DNA of 64,000 bases, from contig JANINS010000002.1 of NCBI GenBank assembly GCA_024508725.1, positions 185,481 to 249,480 of the forward strand, given 5' to 3'. The DNA comes from Chitinophagaceae bacterium. GTDB taxonomy: Bacteria; Bacteroidota; Bacteroidia; Chitinophagales; Chitinophagaceae. The translations under genes were made by a program, and so were the position numbers. Under the pieces are notes generated by a model, which was not told the origin of the DNA, searched no databases, and saw only the letters and a program-made list of their open reading frames with translations. The stretch's first letter is position 1, and each line of letters begins with the position of its first letter. Of this stretch, positions 45,801 through 53,514 are shown piece after piece.

Positions 45801-46195
45801 GAACCTTTAGGTGCTCTTCTTGCTCTTTGAAACCAGGGATGCTGATCACTCGTATGGTTCACTACCAGTTCTGTGATCACTTTCAGGTTTCGCTTATGGG
45901 CTTCATCCAAAAATTGTTTGAACTGCTCAATATTTCCGTAACGAGGATTGATCGTGTAGTAATCAGCTATATCATATCCATCATCTCTTAGCGGCGATGG
46001 ATAAAATGGCAATACCCAAACGGCGGTAACGCCAAGCTCCTGCAAATAATCAAGCTTTTGTAACAGTCCACCAAAATCCCCAATTCCATCGCCATCGCTG
46101 TCGAAAAAAGCTTTTATGTGCAGCTCATAAATTATCGCATCCTTATACCAGTGCAGCTTATCGTTTAAAACAGTTGCTTTTGCAGTTGAACTCAT
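42899..46195 (-). CDS. treS: trehalose synthase fused to degenerate maltokinase domain
   Basis: 1098 residues. The N-terminal half is GH13 trehalose synthase: nucleophile Asp212 (GFRLDAIPYL), acid/base Glu254 (FLAEANMWP), and Asp320 (FLRNHDELTL). It interconverts maltose and trehalose. From about residue 570 a maltokinase-like domain follows. Its active-site motifs are altered: HGD reads HGN (Asn954) and the DFEGEP loop reads NFGGKP (970s). The structural motif LKRSPLRDVASML is kept. So the fused kinase is probably inactive, while the synthase looks intact. No glgE or glgB gene is in the window. Confidence 0.88.
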   Translation of the reverse strand: MSSTAKATVLNDKLHWYKDAIIYELHIKAFFDSDGDGIGDFGGLLQKLDYLQELGVTAVWVLPFYPSPLRDDGYDIADYYTINPRYGNIEQFKQFLDEAHKRNLKVITELVVNHTSDQHPWFQRARRAPKGSPERDYYVWSDDPTKYKDVRIIFQDFEASNWTWDPVAEQYYWHRFFHHQPDLNYDSPHVQEEIIKILDYWCAMGVDGFRLDAIPYLFEREGTNGENLPETHVYLKTLRKYIDEKYPGICFLAEANMWPEDSASYFGNGDECHMNYHFPVMPRMFMALQREDRYPITDIFDQTPPIPDNCQWAMFLRNHDELTLEMVTDEERDYMYKVYAKDPKARINLGIRHRLAPLMENDRRRIELMNSLLFSLPGTPVIYYGDEIGMGDNFYLGDRDGVRTPMQWSPDRNAGFSSTNPQKLYLPVILDPQYHYESVNVETQRANTSSLFWFMKRIIHMRKKYKAFSRGDMQFIHVDNPKILAFTRTYQDETLLIIVNLSKYAQPAELDLKEFKNYTPVETFSKNAFPPIKENSAYFFTLAPHSYQWFVLEKPGTAMQTDVKHPSIEVQSWEELFNSNVELLQNDILPEYIDRMDWFTTSNKKLYSISIVSYSAIPVIGRDAAILLIETTFESGLPELYQLPLVFIRDEEGRSVVDEHPYSLIAKLKVGNEQGYLVDAAYAPNFQKSLLQFMSQNKRFMSSGEVVFSATEEVQNIDLIARVQGTNKIYTAITFEDKYYLKIYRKIDKGLHPDVELTKYLSDQAEKLTTKYHGSIEWYLGSDKYNLALLEKLEENHGDGYHYMHDRVANYIERILARDRIVISSYKKEGSFIEPVAFENLDEERKEFFGSNAADVAKQAGIKLAKVHKALAKNIEPGFASEEFSLHYQRSLFSSMTSLVRETLQQISTRKSAMPETVQNSLQQIADSREYLLSVLKQIYSKKFDIVKTRIHGNMALRNLLLTGKDLLIHNFGGKPDKPFSEWRLKRSPLRDVASMLYSFYYVAYEGFLNSSQLLNDEQESLMSFADLWAFYMSSFFLEAYQTEADGASFIPGSKDDHAVVLRSFMLENALHWLNRELQHRPDKAIIPVKIIQTLITD

Positions 46196-46290
46196 GCAGA
46201 GCTTTCTGCATATTTTATACCTAAAATGTGGGTAATCAAATGTTTAATGAAATTCATTGCACAAGCTGCAGCACTTTGTGGGATCGCCGG

Positions 46291-46309
46291 TTGTGTCACT
46301 CACTTGTAC
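46291..46309 (-). repeat. 19-nt dispersed element, variant core
   Basis: On the minus strand GTACAAGTGAGTGACACAA, identical to copies at 2828 and 14299. It lies between the treS gene and the 46340 gene. Confidence 0.7.
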
Positions 46310-46339
46310 GTTCCGGATTTTTAGCGACAGTTAGGCTTA

Positions 46340-47503
46340 CTATTCATAGTGCAGCGTTAGTTTTAATGTTGGACTAAAGTTCTTTACAAAGTTGTTGAAG
46401 TAAAGTTCAGGTTCAAGTTGCAGCCATCCACTTCTTACTCCTGGTAATCCAACTTTAAAAGTGTTCTTTTCGAACCATTCACCACGTTTGTTTACAAGAT
46501 AGCCGAGGGAGAAGTTGTTGATGAACTCAAACCCACCTGATTTTCTTTCCTTTTCATCTACAATGAGAAATCTAAATGTTACAAAATCATTTCTGTCTGT
46601 TATTGTTTTCGTTTGAGCATTCTTACTAAAGAAAAAGTAAGGCTCCCACATCAGGTAAAAGCGATTTGTTCTTGTTGTAGTTCGTGGCATTGAGAACCTT
46701 AACCCGGCAGCCATAGATGGAGATAATGAACCACGAACAAATTGCAAACTGCCATAGATGTTAGGTACAAGCTCTTTTCTCAAACGGCCATATTGTATCC
46801 ACTTGGGTTTACTGGGACTAAATCTTTTTTGTGTTGATAGGTTATATGAAGCAGTATAATATGCCAGAGAAGAAGACTTGGCTACAAACTCGTTGGTTAC
46901 ATCCTTCTGCAAAAGACTTAGGCACCTCTGCATGATGTCTGAAGAAAGCTGCTCTAATTTGCTGAGATCGTTTATAAAGACCGATATGAATGCCGGTGCT
47001 GTATCTCGATAAACCACTTGGTTTTTGTAGCTGTTCTGCCTACCTGTGAATACCATAAACTTCACCCGTAGTGTGTCTTGCTCGGTTTTCATTTCTACCA
47101 GTTCTTCTTGCTGAATTGCAAAGATTGAAGCTCTATCTGTATGGTTGGTGATCCTTAGTTGTATTGCTCCCTTCTTATTTAAGAATACATCTACTTTCCT
47201 GTCAGTTGCATCATCTTTCAGTGAATCAGCCAAGTGAATAATAGCAGATTTTGCAGTACTTAATATTGAATCCAGATTCGGTAAGTATTCCATTTGCTTT
47301 ATGGATATCAACTCAAGTTTTATTCTGAATCCTGATCCAAAAAAATTAAAGTTCACTTTTGCTTTTCCTGGCTTAGGATTATTGAACAATGCTTCTGCAG
47401 CAGTAGTATAAGTGTCAAAATAATAGTTGGGATTATTGTACTGTGCAGACAAATCACTAGCGGTTCCTGCAGCTAACAGGAAAATAAACAATAGCTTCTT
47501 CAT
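46340..47503 (-). CDS. uncharacterised secreted protein (sigma operon target)
   Basis: 387 residues with a signal peptide (KKLLFIFLLAAGTASDLSAQ). The N-terminal third is alpha/beta; the C-terminal half has repeated amphipathic strands (GLRFSMPRTTTRTNRFYLMW, then FSPTLKLTLHYE at the end), which would fit an outer-membrane barrel (inference). It is the last gene of a three-gene operon with an anti-sigma-like protein and an ECF sigma factor, 3 nt after the former. I do not recognise a family. Confidence 0.55.
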   Translation of the reverse strand: MKKLLFIFLLAAGTASDLSAQYNNPNYYFDTYTTAAEALFNNPKPGKAKVNFNFFGSGFRIKLELISIKQMEYLPNLDSILSTAKSAIIHLADSLKDDATDRKVDVFLNKKGAIQLRITNHTDRASIFAIQQEELVEMKTEQDTLRVKFMVFTGRQNSYKNQVVYRDTAPAFISVFINDLSKLEQLSSDIMQRCLSLLQKDVTNEFVAKSSSLAYYTASYNLSTQKRFSPSKPKWIQYGRLRKELVPNIYGSLQFVRGSLSPSMAAGLRFSMPRTTTRTNRFYLMWEPYFFFSKNAQTKTITDRNDFVTFRFLIVDEKERKSGGFEFINNFSLGYLVNKRGEWFEKNTFKVGLPGVRSGWLQLEPELYFNNFVKNFSPTLKLTLHYE

Positions 47504-47506
47504 GTG

Positions 47507-48193
47507 TTATGGGTTATCTTGTAAGGTAATAGCGATCTTTTGTGGTGCTTTTGCTTTCCAGAAAGGTTTGGATGGTGCAGTGATCACAGGCTCGGTTTCG
47601 ACAGCCACTTCTTCATTCGATTGCTTTTTTATTTCTGCTTTGGCGATCTCTTCTGGTATAGGTTGGTACAAGTCATTCAAATGGATAACTTTCAATTTTT
47701 TCTTTATTGGTGCCGCAACTGGTTGAGGAGTGATTACAACTTCAGGGGTGATAGTAACTACCGGATTTTGTATCGGTTCGGTTGAAGGTTGCTTAATAAT
47801 AATCGAATCGATAATGGTCGAATTTTTTATGATGATCGGCGCTTTAATATTTTTCTTAGAGCGAACGGTAGTCTGATCAATATTTAAAGTTGTATTCGTT
47901 TGCAGTTCCTTTTCAGCATTAAAAACGTATCCCCTTTTTTTCGGTTGTGCAATTTCAGTTGATCCTGTTTGTTTCTTATCCTGGTTACTATAAATAACAA
48001 CAGTAGATAGTATCAATAAAAAGATCGCAGCAATACTCAGCCACATCAAATAATTTTTTTTATGTTCTTTCGGCTGAAGTTCAGCTTCCATTCTCTGCCA
48101 AACTTTTGCAGCATCAAAAGAAATGTCTCTTGGAACTTCTTTCAATTCCTGTATTTTTTGCCATGTGATATTATCTTGAGGTTGCATTGACAT
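47507..48193 (-). CDS. single-pass anti-sigma-like membrane protein
   Basis: 228 residues. The cytoplasmic N-terminus (about 45 residues) has RDISFDAAKVWQRMEAEL and precedes one membrane helix (LMWLSIAAIFLLILSTVVIY). The outside part is Pro/Thr/Val-rich. Position directly after an ECF sigma gene (23-nt overlap) argues for an anti-sigma role; no zinc-binding HxxxCxxC motif was seen. Probably regulates the sigma factor at 48171. Confidence 0.6.
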   Translation of the reverse strand: MSMQPQDNITWQKIQELKEVPRDISFDAAKVWQRMEAELQPKEHKKNYLMWLSIAAIFLLILSTVVIYSNQDKKQTGSTEIAQPKKRGYVFNAEKELQTNTTLNIDQTTVRSKKNIKAPIIIKNSTIIDSIIIKQPSTEPIQNPVVTITPEVVITPQPVAAPIKKKLKVIHLNDLYQPIPEEIAKAEIKKQSNEEVAVETEPVITAPSKPFWKAKAPQKIAITLQDNP

Positions 48194-48725
48194 TTACCAG
48201 GTTTTGTTGTTCGATCATTTGTTGCAGCATTAATCTCGCTTTACTTAGTTGACTTTTGCTTGTCCCTTCTGTTATATTCAACAGCCTTGCAATTTCCTTG
48301 TGTGTCATCTGCTCCAATACAAAAAGATTGAACACTGTTCTATAGCCGATCGGGAGTTGCATGATGAGTTTGTATATCTCGTTTGCCGACATACTTGCCA
48401 GTACATCATCTGTTGATGAAATATCTTCTGCAACATCTTCGGCTATCATTAAAAAGCTATGTTTCTTACGAAGCTCTTGCAAGCATTCATTTACTATCAA
48501 TTTCTGCATCCACCCAATCGATGCTGCATCATTAATAAAATTGAAATTGGTAATAGATCGAAATATTTTTAGAAAACCAGTCATTAAGACTTCTTCAGCT
48601 TCCTCATCCGTTTTCATGTAACGCCTGCATAAAAGGAAGAACTGTTTTGAATATTGATCAAACAGGTATTTCTGGGCTGTAATGCTACCCTTCTTACATT
48701 CTTTAAGCAGTTGCTGCAGTTCCAT
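48171..48725 (-). CDS. ECF-type sigma-70 factor
   Basis: 184 residues. Sigma-2 is seen in AQKYLFDQYSKQFFLLCRRY and DEEAEEVLMTGFLKIF; sigma-4 (helix-turn-helix) in GYRTVFNLFVLEQMTHKEIA and EGTSKSQLSKAR. It directs transcription of a small regulon. It starts the operon that continues with the anti-sigma-like and secreted proteins. Confidence 0.9.
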   Translation of the reverse strand: MELQQLLKECKKGSITAQKYLFDQYSKQFFLLCRRYMKTDEEAEEVLMTGFLKIFRSITNFNFINDAASIGWMQKLIVNECLQELRKKHSFLMIAEDVAEDISSTDDVLASMSANEIYKLIMQLPIGYRTVFNLFVLEQMTHKEIARLLNITEGTSKSQLSKARLMLQQMIEQQNLVNVNATSR

Positions 48726-48828
48726 GGCTTCTGTAAGTTAAATGCAGGGTTTGAATAAAAGGTTGCCTGGCTTATTATTTTCCGGAAACGATACCAGAAA
48801 ACCTATCATGAACAATGTCGTGCTACCT

Positions 48829-48836
48829 TACTTTTG
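48829..48836 (+). promoter_or_regulatory. -7 box (TACTTTTG) for lysC
   Basis: TACTTTTG matches TAnnTTTG, 21 nt before the lysC ATG at 48857. It lies inside the extended reading frame and so supports the later start. Confidence 0.45.
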
Positions 48837-48856
48837 CAACTCAAATTGAGCAAGCA

Positions 48857-50176
48857 ATGAAAATTATGAAGTTTGGCGGCACCAGTGTAGGTAAGCCGGA
48901 ACGAATGCACCAGGTGGCTGAGTTGATACAAAAAGATGATGAAGCGAAGATCGTTGTATTGTCTGCACTCAGTGGAACGACAAATGCATTAGTAGAGATC
49001 AGTAATAACCTGGCTGGATTTGACAAACAGGCAGCCAAACATAATATTGATAAGCTTGAAGCACATTACCGTGATTTTATTCCTGCATTGGTTAAAACAG
49101 CTGATGCAAGAATATCTGCAAATAAGATCATTGATGAACATTTTGAATTTCTCAATATCATTTTAAAAATATCCTGGAGCGAAGCATTGAATAAAGATAT
49201 ACTTGCCCAGGGTGAACTGATGAGTACAAAATTGTTCTCTGTTTTTCTTACAGAACAAGGTAAGAAACATATACTGCTTCCTGCGCTGGACTTCATGAGC
49301 ATTGATGCTTACGATGAACCACAGGTAAAGGAGATCAGTTTTAAACTAAAGCAGATACTTGATCAACATAAAGATGTGAAGTTGTTCGTCACCCAAGGTT
49401 ACATCTGTCGTAATGCAAGAGGAGAAGTGGATAATCTTAAACGTGGCGGAAGCGATTACAGTGCTTCACTTATTGCTGCAGCGATCAATGCATCTGTTTG
49501 TGAAATATGGACAGACATTAGCGGTATGCACAACAACGATCCTCGTATCGTTGATAAAACGGTAGCCATTGAACAACTCAGTTTCGATGAAGCTGCCGAG
49601 CTGGCTTATTTTGGAGCAAAGATCCTGCATCCTGCATCTATATGGCCTGCACAGATGTACAATGTGCCTGTGAAGTTGCTGAATACAATGGCTCCTGAAG
49701 ATGCAGGCACAACTATCCAGGAATCTGCAGGTAGTGTTGGTGTAAAAGCAGTAGCTGCAAAAGATGGAATCATTGCGATCAATATTCGCAGCAGCAGGAT
49801 GTTATTGGCTTATGGTTTCCTGAGAAAAATATTTGAAGTATTTGAAAAGTACAGAACATCGATCGATATGATCACTACTTCTGAAGTTGCTGTTTCTGTT
49901 ACGATCGATAATGATAGTCACCTCAATGAGATATTAAAAGAACTGGAAGCTTTCGGTTCAGTTGAAGCAGATGCAGACCAGACCATCGTTTCTATCGTTG
50001 GTAACGAGATCGCAGAAACAAAAGAAGTATTGTCTCACTTGTTCGATTCGATAAAAGATATTCCTGTACGAATGGTGAGTTATGGTGGAAGCCGTCACAA
50101 CATCTCACTGCTTGTTCCAGGTTCTGCCAAGAAGCAAACATTACAACAACTCAATAAAGGATTGTTTAACTTGTAG
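48857..50176 (+). CDS. lysC: aspartate kinase
   Basis: About 439 residues. The N-terminal amino acid kinase domain begins MKIMKFGGTSVG and has the LKRGGSDYSA segment. Two C-terminal ACT-type regulatory domains follow (IAINIRSSRMLL and QTIVSIVGNEI). It phosphorylates aspartate, the first step to lysine, methionine and threonine. A promoter box within the upstream frame supports ATG 48857. The small membrane gene 50178 starts 1 nt after the stop. Confidence 0.95.
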   Translation: MKIMKFGGTSVGKPERMHQVAELIQKDDEAKIVVLSALSGTTNALVEISNNLAGFDKQAAKHNIDKLEAHYRDFIPALVKTADARISANKIIDEHFEFLNIILKISWSEALNKDILAQGELMSTKLFSVFLTEQGKKHILLPALDFMSIDAYDEPQVKEISFKLKQILDQHKDVKLFVTQGYICRNARGEVDNLKRGGSDYSASLIAAAINASVCEIWTDISGMHNNDPRIVDKTVAIEQLSFDEAAELAYFGAKILHPASIWPAQMYNVPVKLLNTMAPEDAGTTIQESAGSVGVKAVAAKDGIIAINIRSSRMLLAYGFLRKIFEVFEKYRTSIDMITTSEVAVSVTIDNDSHLNEILKELEAFGSVEADADQTIVSIVGNEIAETKEVLSHLFDSIKDIPVRMVSYGGSRHNISLLVPGSAKKQTLQQLNKGLFNL

Positions 50177-50177
50177 C

Positions 50178-50612
50178 ATGGCTAAGATTATTGTTAACAG
50201 AAGTTCATCCATATTCAATGGTACCAGGAGCTTTGATGTATGGATCGATAATAAGAAAGCAGGCTCGATAAAGAATGGTTCTTCTGAAGAGTTTAATATA
50301 GCCGAAGGCGAACACATTATTCAATGCAAGCTTATGTGGTATGCGAGTAACCCTGTCACTGTAACCCTGAAAGGCGACCAGGTGAAAGTGCTGAAAGTGG
50401 CTCCTCATCCAAGACAATGGATCGTTCTTGGTATAGTGCTAATTGGATTTTTTCTATTACCATTAATAACACCTGTTCCACATCCTGAATGGTATAAACA
50501 ACTCAGGATGATTTGTTTTATCGGCATCATAGTATGTATGATATTATTTGTAGGTGTTTTACGAAAGTCTGCTCTACAACTAAAGAGCGATCACAAAAGC
50601 ATATTTAACTAA
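50178..50612 (+). CDS. small uncharacterised membrane protein
   Basis: About 144 residues. The first 75 residues look like a small beta-sandwich (FDVWIDNKKAGSI, FNIAEGEHIIQC), a pattern of PEGA-like modules. Two membrane helices follow (WIVLGIVLIGFFLLPLI and MICFIGIIVCMILFVGVL). ATG 50178 was chosen because it follows the lysC stop by 1 nt. Likely cotranscribed with lysC; role unknown. Confidence 0.6.
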   Translation: MAKIIVNRSSSIFNGTRSFDVWIDNKKAGSIKNGSSEEFNIAEGEHIIQCKLMWYASNPVTVTLKGDQVKVLKVAPHPRQWIVLGIVLIGFFLLPLITPVPHPEWYKQLRMICFIGIIVCMILFVGVLRKSALQLKSDHKSIFN

Positions 50613-50646
50613 CGCTGTAGCATCTTTTTTGCTCATTCCAATACCC

Positions 50647-51459
50647 ATGAATTACGTTGAAGTAACCATACACATCCGAAACAGCGAATTACAGGAAATT
50701 CTGATAGCAGAACTGGCCGAGGCAGGTTATTACGGATTTGCCGAAGAAGAGGAACTCTTCAAAGCTTATATCAACGAACCTGATTTCGAAGAAGGTTTGC
50801 TAAAGTCAATACTTGGCAACAACCAGATCGTTTATAAGCTCAACACCATCGAAGAACAGAACTGGAATCAACTATGGGAATCGAATTTCGAGCCTATCAC
50901 TGTAGATGATTTTGTTGGAGTGAGGGCCTCATTTCATCAGCCAATAGAGAATGTTCAGCACGAGATCATCATCACACCTAAAATGAGTTTTGGTACAGGG
51001 CATCATGCCACTACCTGGATGATGATGAAAGACATGCAGTCTCTCGATTTCTCTGGTAAAACAGTGTTTGATTTTGGAACAGGAACCGGTATTCTCGCCA
51101 TCCTTGCCGAAAAACTTGGTGCAGCAGAAGTGCTGGCAATTGATTACGACGACTGGTGTATCGAAAACGCTACCGAGAATCTTGAAACCAATGATTGCCG
51201 TAACATCACTTTAATGAAAGGCGATACTGCCAATGTTATGCAGCAGTTCGATATCATTCTTGCTAACATAAATCGACACATAATCGAAGATAATTTCCAC
51301 TGGCTGGCACAGAATTTAAATCCTGGAGGCACTTTATTTTTAAGCGGACTTCTGCTTGAAGATGAACCTGCAATCGTTAAACTAGCTACAACAAGCGGCT
51401 TGAAACATATCCACACTTTAAACAGAAGCGGCTGGATTGCAATAAGATGTACTAATTAA
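50647..51459 (+). CDS. prmA: ribosomal protein L11 methyltransferase
   Basis: About 270 residues. The N-terminal substrate domain (NYVEVTIHIRNSELQEIL) is followed by a Rossmann fold with FDFGTGTGILAILAEKLGA (motif I), LAIDYDDWCIENA (motif II), and the family segment DIILANINRHI. It trimethylates ribosomal protein L11. Length is slightly shorter than the E. coli enzyme. ATG 50647 was chosen. Confidence 0.9.
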   Translation: MNYVEVTIHIRNSELQEILIAELAEAGYYGFAEEEELFKAYINEPDFEEGLLKSILGNNQIVYKLNTIEEQNWNQLWESNFEPITVDDFVGVRASFHQPIENVQHEIIITPKMSFGTGHHATTWMMMKDMQSLDFSGKTVFDFGTGTGILAILAEKLGAAEVLAIDYDDWCIENATENLETNDCRNITLMKGDTANVMQQFDIILANINRHIIEDNFHWLAQNLNPGGTLFLSGLLLEDEPAIVKLATTSGLKHIHTLNRSGWIAIRCTN

Positions 51460-51508
51460 CGTTCATGAAAGTCATGTTAACTTATCATGAATTTTAGCCG
51501 TCCATCCC

Positions 51509-51516
51509 TATATTTG
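51509..51516 (+). promoter_or_regulatory. -7 box (TATATTTG) for plsY
   Basis: TATATTTG matches TAnnTTTG, 21 nt before the plsY ATG. No -33 element was found. Confidence 0.4.
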
Positions 51517-51536
51517 CCATCCCAACTGACCAACCA

Positions 51537-52193
51537 ATGAACGAAGTAGTATTAATTATTGCGGCATATTTGATTGGATCTATCCCAACTTCAGTTTGGA
51601 TAAGTAAATACTTTTTCGGTATCGATATTCGTGATTACGGTAGCGGAAATGCCGGGGCTACCAATACTTTCAGGGTGCTTGGAAAAAAATGGGGCACTAT
51701 CGTAATGATCGGTGATGTGTTGAAAGGTGTAGCTGCAACTTCTCTTTATATACTCCTACCTTATTATATGCAGAACGAGTGGGAGCGAACCAATTTTATG
51801 ATAGGACTAGGTTTGGCTGCCGTTGTCGGACATATTTTTCCTATCTGGGCAGATTTCAGAGGTGGTAAAGGTGTAGCCACCGTTTTTGGAATGGTGATCG
51901 CCATCCAACCTGTGGTAGCGGCATGCTGTGTAGGTGTTTTCCTTGTCGTTTTATATTTAACACGCTTCGTTTCATTAAGCTCAATCCTGGCAAGTGTTGC
52001 TTTCGCTGTTTTTATACTCTATATCTTTAATGAGAAAGAAACCTTGTACAGGCTCTTTGCAATTGTGGTTGCTCTTTTAGTGGTGCTTACACATCAAAAG
52101 AACATTGGCCGTATTCTTCGTGGGGAGGAAAGTAAAGTGCCTATCCTCAAACACAGAGATCGCCGCAGGCAAAAAAGACAACAGCAGAATTAG
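51537..52193 (+). CDS. plsY: glycerol-3-phosphate acyltransferase PlsY
   Basis: 218 residues with five or six membrane helices. Motif I is YLIGSIPTSVWISK and the family motifs RDYGSGNAGATNTFR and DFRGGKGVAT are clear. It acylates glycerol-3-phosphate with acyl-phosphate at the inner membrane, the first step of phospholipid synthesis. The basic C-terminus (HRDRRRQKRQQQN) is longer than usual. Confidence 0.95.
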   Translation: MNEVVLIIAAYLIGSIPTSVWISKYFFGIDIRDYGSGNAGATNTFRVLGKKWGTIVMIGDVLKGVAATSLYILLPYYMQNEWERTNFMIGLGLAAVVGHIFPIWADFRGGKGVATVFGMVIAIQPVVAACCVGVFLVVLYLTRFVSLSSILASVAFAVFILYIFNEKETLYRLFAIVVALLVVLTHQKNIGRILRGEESKVPILKHRDRRRQKRQQQN

Positions 52194-52246
52194 TTTAACG
52201 GTCGGTTAATTGTTGAGCCAGCTTCGGTATTTCATAGCAACTTTTC

Positions 52247-52265
52247 TTGCGTCGCACTCTTGTAC
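52247..52265 (-). repeat. 19-nt dispersed element, main core
   Basis: On the minus strand GTACAAGAGTGCGACGCAA, followed downstream by GCTATGAAATACC and AAGCTGG, which also occur near the partial copy at 53346. Confidence 0.8.
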
Positions 52266-52381
52266 ATTTATCCTTCCTGCAGCTGAAAAGTACAACGTAC
52301 GAAGAGCCGGATCCAAACGATTAGACTGCTTTTCAATATTTTATCTATAAATCAATCTTGAAGGAAGGTAAATCTCCCAGC

Positions 52382-52451
52382 CTCGTATTTCATAGTTCTA
52401 ATTTCTTACTTCTTAGTTCATACTGCTTACTTCCTACTGCTGATCTTCCTA
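52382..52451. repeat. 7-nt array, plsY-M48 spacer
   Basis: Ten heptamers, mostly TTCNTAN (for example TTCTTAC). The preceding GGAAGGTAAAT segment could pair with it to form a hairpin. Confidence 0.65.
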
Positions 52452-52495
52452 TTGGTACAGATATTGAATTTCTGCTATTCTAAATAAATGACATT

Positions 52496-53311
52496 ATGGG
52501 CAGGAAATCATTTTTTGGCGCCTTGATCATATGTGTGATCGCCTGGGCTTGTAGCCAAAATCCAATAACTGGTCGTAACCAGTTAAACCTAGTATCAGAA
52601 GCAGAGTTACAAAGCCTCGCTAAACAGGAATATGTTCAGTTTTTGAACGAGAACAAAGTAGTAAATGCTAATTCCAGTAGAGATGCAGAGATGGTGAGAA
52701 GGGTAGGTAGCCGTATCGCTACTGCAGTTACCAATTATTATAACAGTCAGAACCTGGGTGGTGAGTTAGCTGGTTACCAATGGGAATACAACCTGGTAAA
52801 CAATCCTGAGGCGAATGCATGGTGTATGCCTGGCGGAAAGATCGTTGTATACACAGGTATACTTCCGATAACGCAGAACGAAGCTGCTTTGGCTGCAGTT
52901 GTGGGTCATGAGGTGGCACATGCTGTAGCTAAGCATGGTAGTGAAAGAATGAGCCAGGGATTGATTCAACAACTAGGTGGAGTGGCTTTAGGTGTTGCTT
53001 TATCTAATCGTAGCCAGGAAACTCAGGCTTTGTTTAATAATTTATACGGTATCGGTTCACAGGTTGGTTACACTTTACCACACAGCCGTAACCAGGAGCT
53101 AGAAGCCGATAAATTGGGTTTAAGATACATGGCTTTGGCAGGTTATAATCCACGTGAGGCAGTTGCATTATGGCAGCGAATGAAAGCTCAGAGCAATGGA
53201 AGTCGTCCGCCAGAATTCATTAGCACACACCCTGCAGAAGACAGGAGGATCAGCCAACTGAACTCTATCATGGAAGAAACAATAAAGAATTATTATCGTC
53301 CTGTGAAGTAA
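52496..53311 (+). CDS. M48 family metalloprotease (lipoprotein)
   Basis: 271 residues. The signal peptide ends with the lipobox WAC (Cys19). The zinc motif HEVAH is at residues 138-142 and the downstream Glu is in NQELEADKLGLRY. Such BepA-like proteases degrade or assist folding of outer membrane proteins in the periplasm (family knowledge). No TPR repeats follow; length is short. Alone in its transcription unit. Confidence 0.88.
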   Translation: MGRKSFFGALIICVIAWACSQNPITGRNQLNLVSEAELQSLAKQEYVQFLNENKVVNANSSRDAEMVRRVGSRIATAVTNYYNSQNLGGELAGYQWEYNLVNNPEANAWCMPGGKIVVYTGILPITQNEAALAAVVGHEVAHAVAKHGSERMSQGLIQQLGGVALGVALSNRSQETQALFNNLYGIGSQVGYTLPHSRNQELEADKLGLRYMALAGYNPREAVALWQRMKAQSNGSRPPEFISTHPAEDRRISQLNSIMEETIKNYYRPVK

Positions 53312-53345
53312 GCAATGATGCCATAAGTATTGAAGATGAAGTGAT

Positions 53346-53355
53346 TGCGACGCAA
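53346..53355 (+). repeat. partial dispersed element
   Basis: TGCGACGCAA, the last ten bases of the 19-nt core, followed by CCTATGGAATACCAAAGCTGG, which resembles the flank of the copy at 52247. It looks like a decayed copy. Confidence 0.5.
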
Positions 53356-53410
53356 GGGACGATCCTATGGAATACCAAAGCTGGTATTAATAGTATCACA
53401 AGAAACCATT

Positions 53411-53446
53411 AAAAAGCCCGTCAAACTTGGATTTGACGGGCTTTTT
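53411..53446. terminator. strong bidirectional terminator
   Basis: A perfect 15-bp stem with a 6-nt loop (AAAAAGCCCGTCAAA with its complement). A-run on one side and T-run on the other make it work in both directions. It ends the M48 gene. Confidence 0.9.
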
Positions 53447-53448
53447 GC

Positions 53449-53479
53449 TTGTAAAAACCCCTTATATTGATTACTTTTG
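53449..53479 (+). promoter_or_regulatory. promoter of the OmdA-domain gene
   Basis: TTG, 20 bases, then TACTTTTG match the -33/-7 pattern at correct spacing. It ends 36 nt before ATG 53515, and it excludes the earlier in-frame start at 53467. Confidence 0.55.
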
Positions 53480-53514
53480 CACCCTCATTAATCTCACCTA
53501 AATTTCTTTTTAGG

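Larger units (their letters stand above)
52194..52495. other. spacer with dispersed element and heptamer array
   Basis: A 302-nt spacer between plsY and the M48 gene. It holds a dispersed 19-nt core (52247-52265) and a heptamer array (52382-52451); no gene was seen. Confidence 0.6.

Noticed and set aside
50082-50178. Longer start for the membrane gene after lysC
   Set aside because: The extra codons lie inside lysC in another frame; ATG 50178 follows the lysC stop by 1 nt.
53467-53514. Earlier start for the OmdA gene
   Set aside because: A full -33/-7 promoter (53449-53479) covers the proposed start, so ATG 53515 is more likely.
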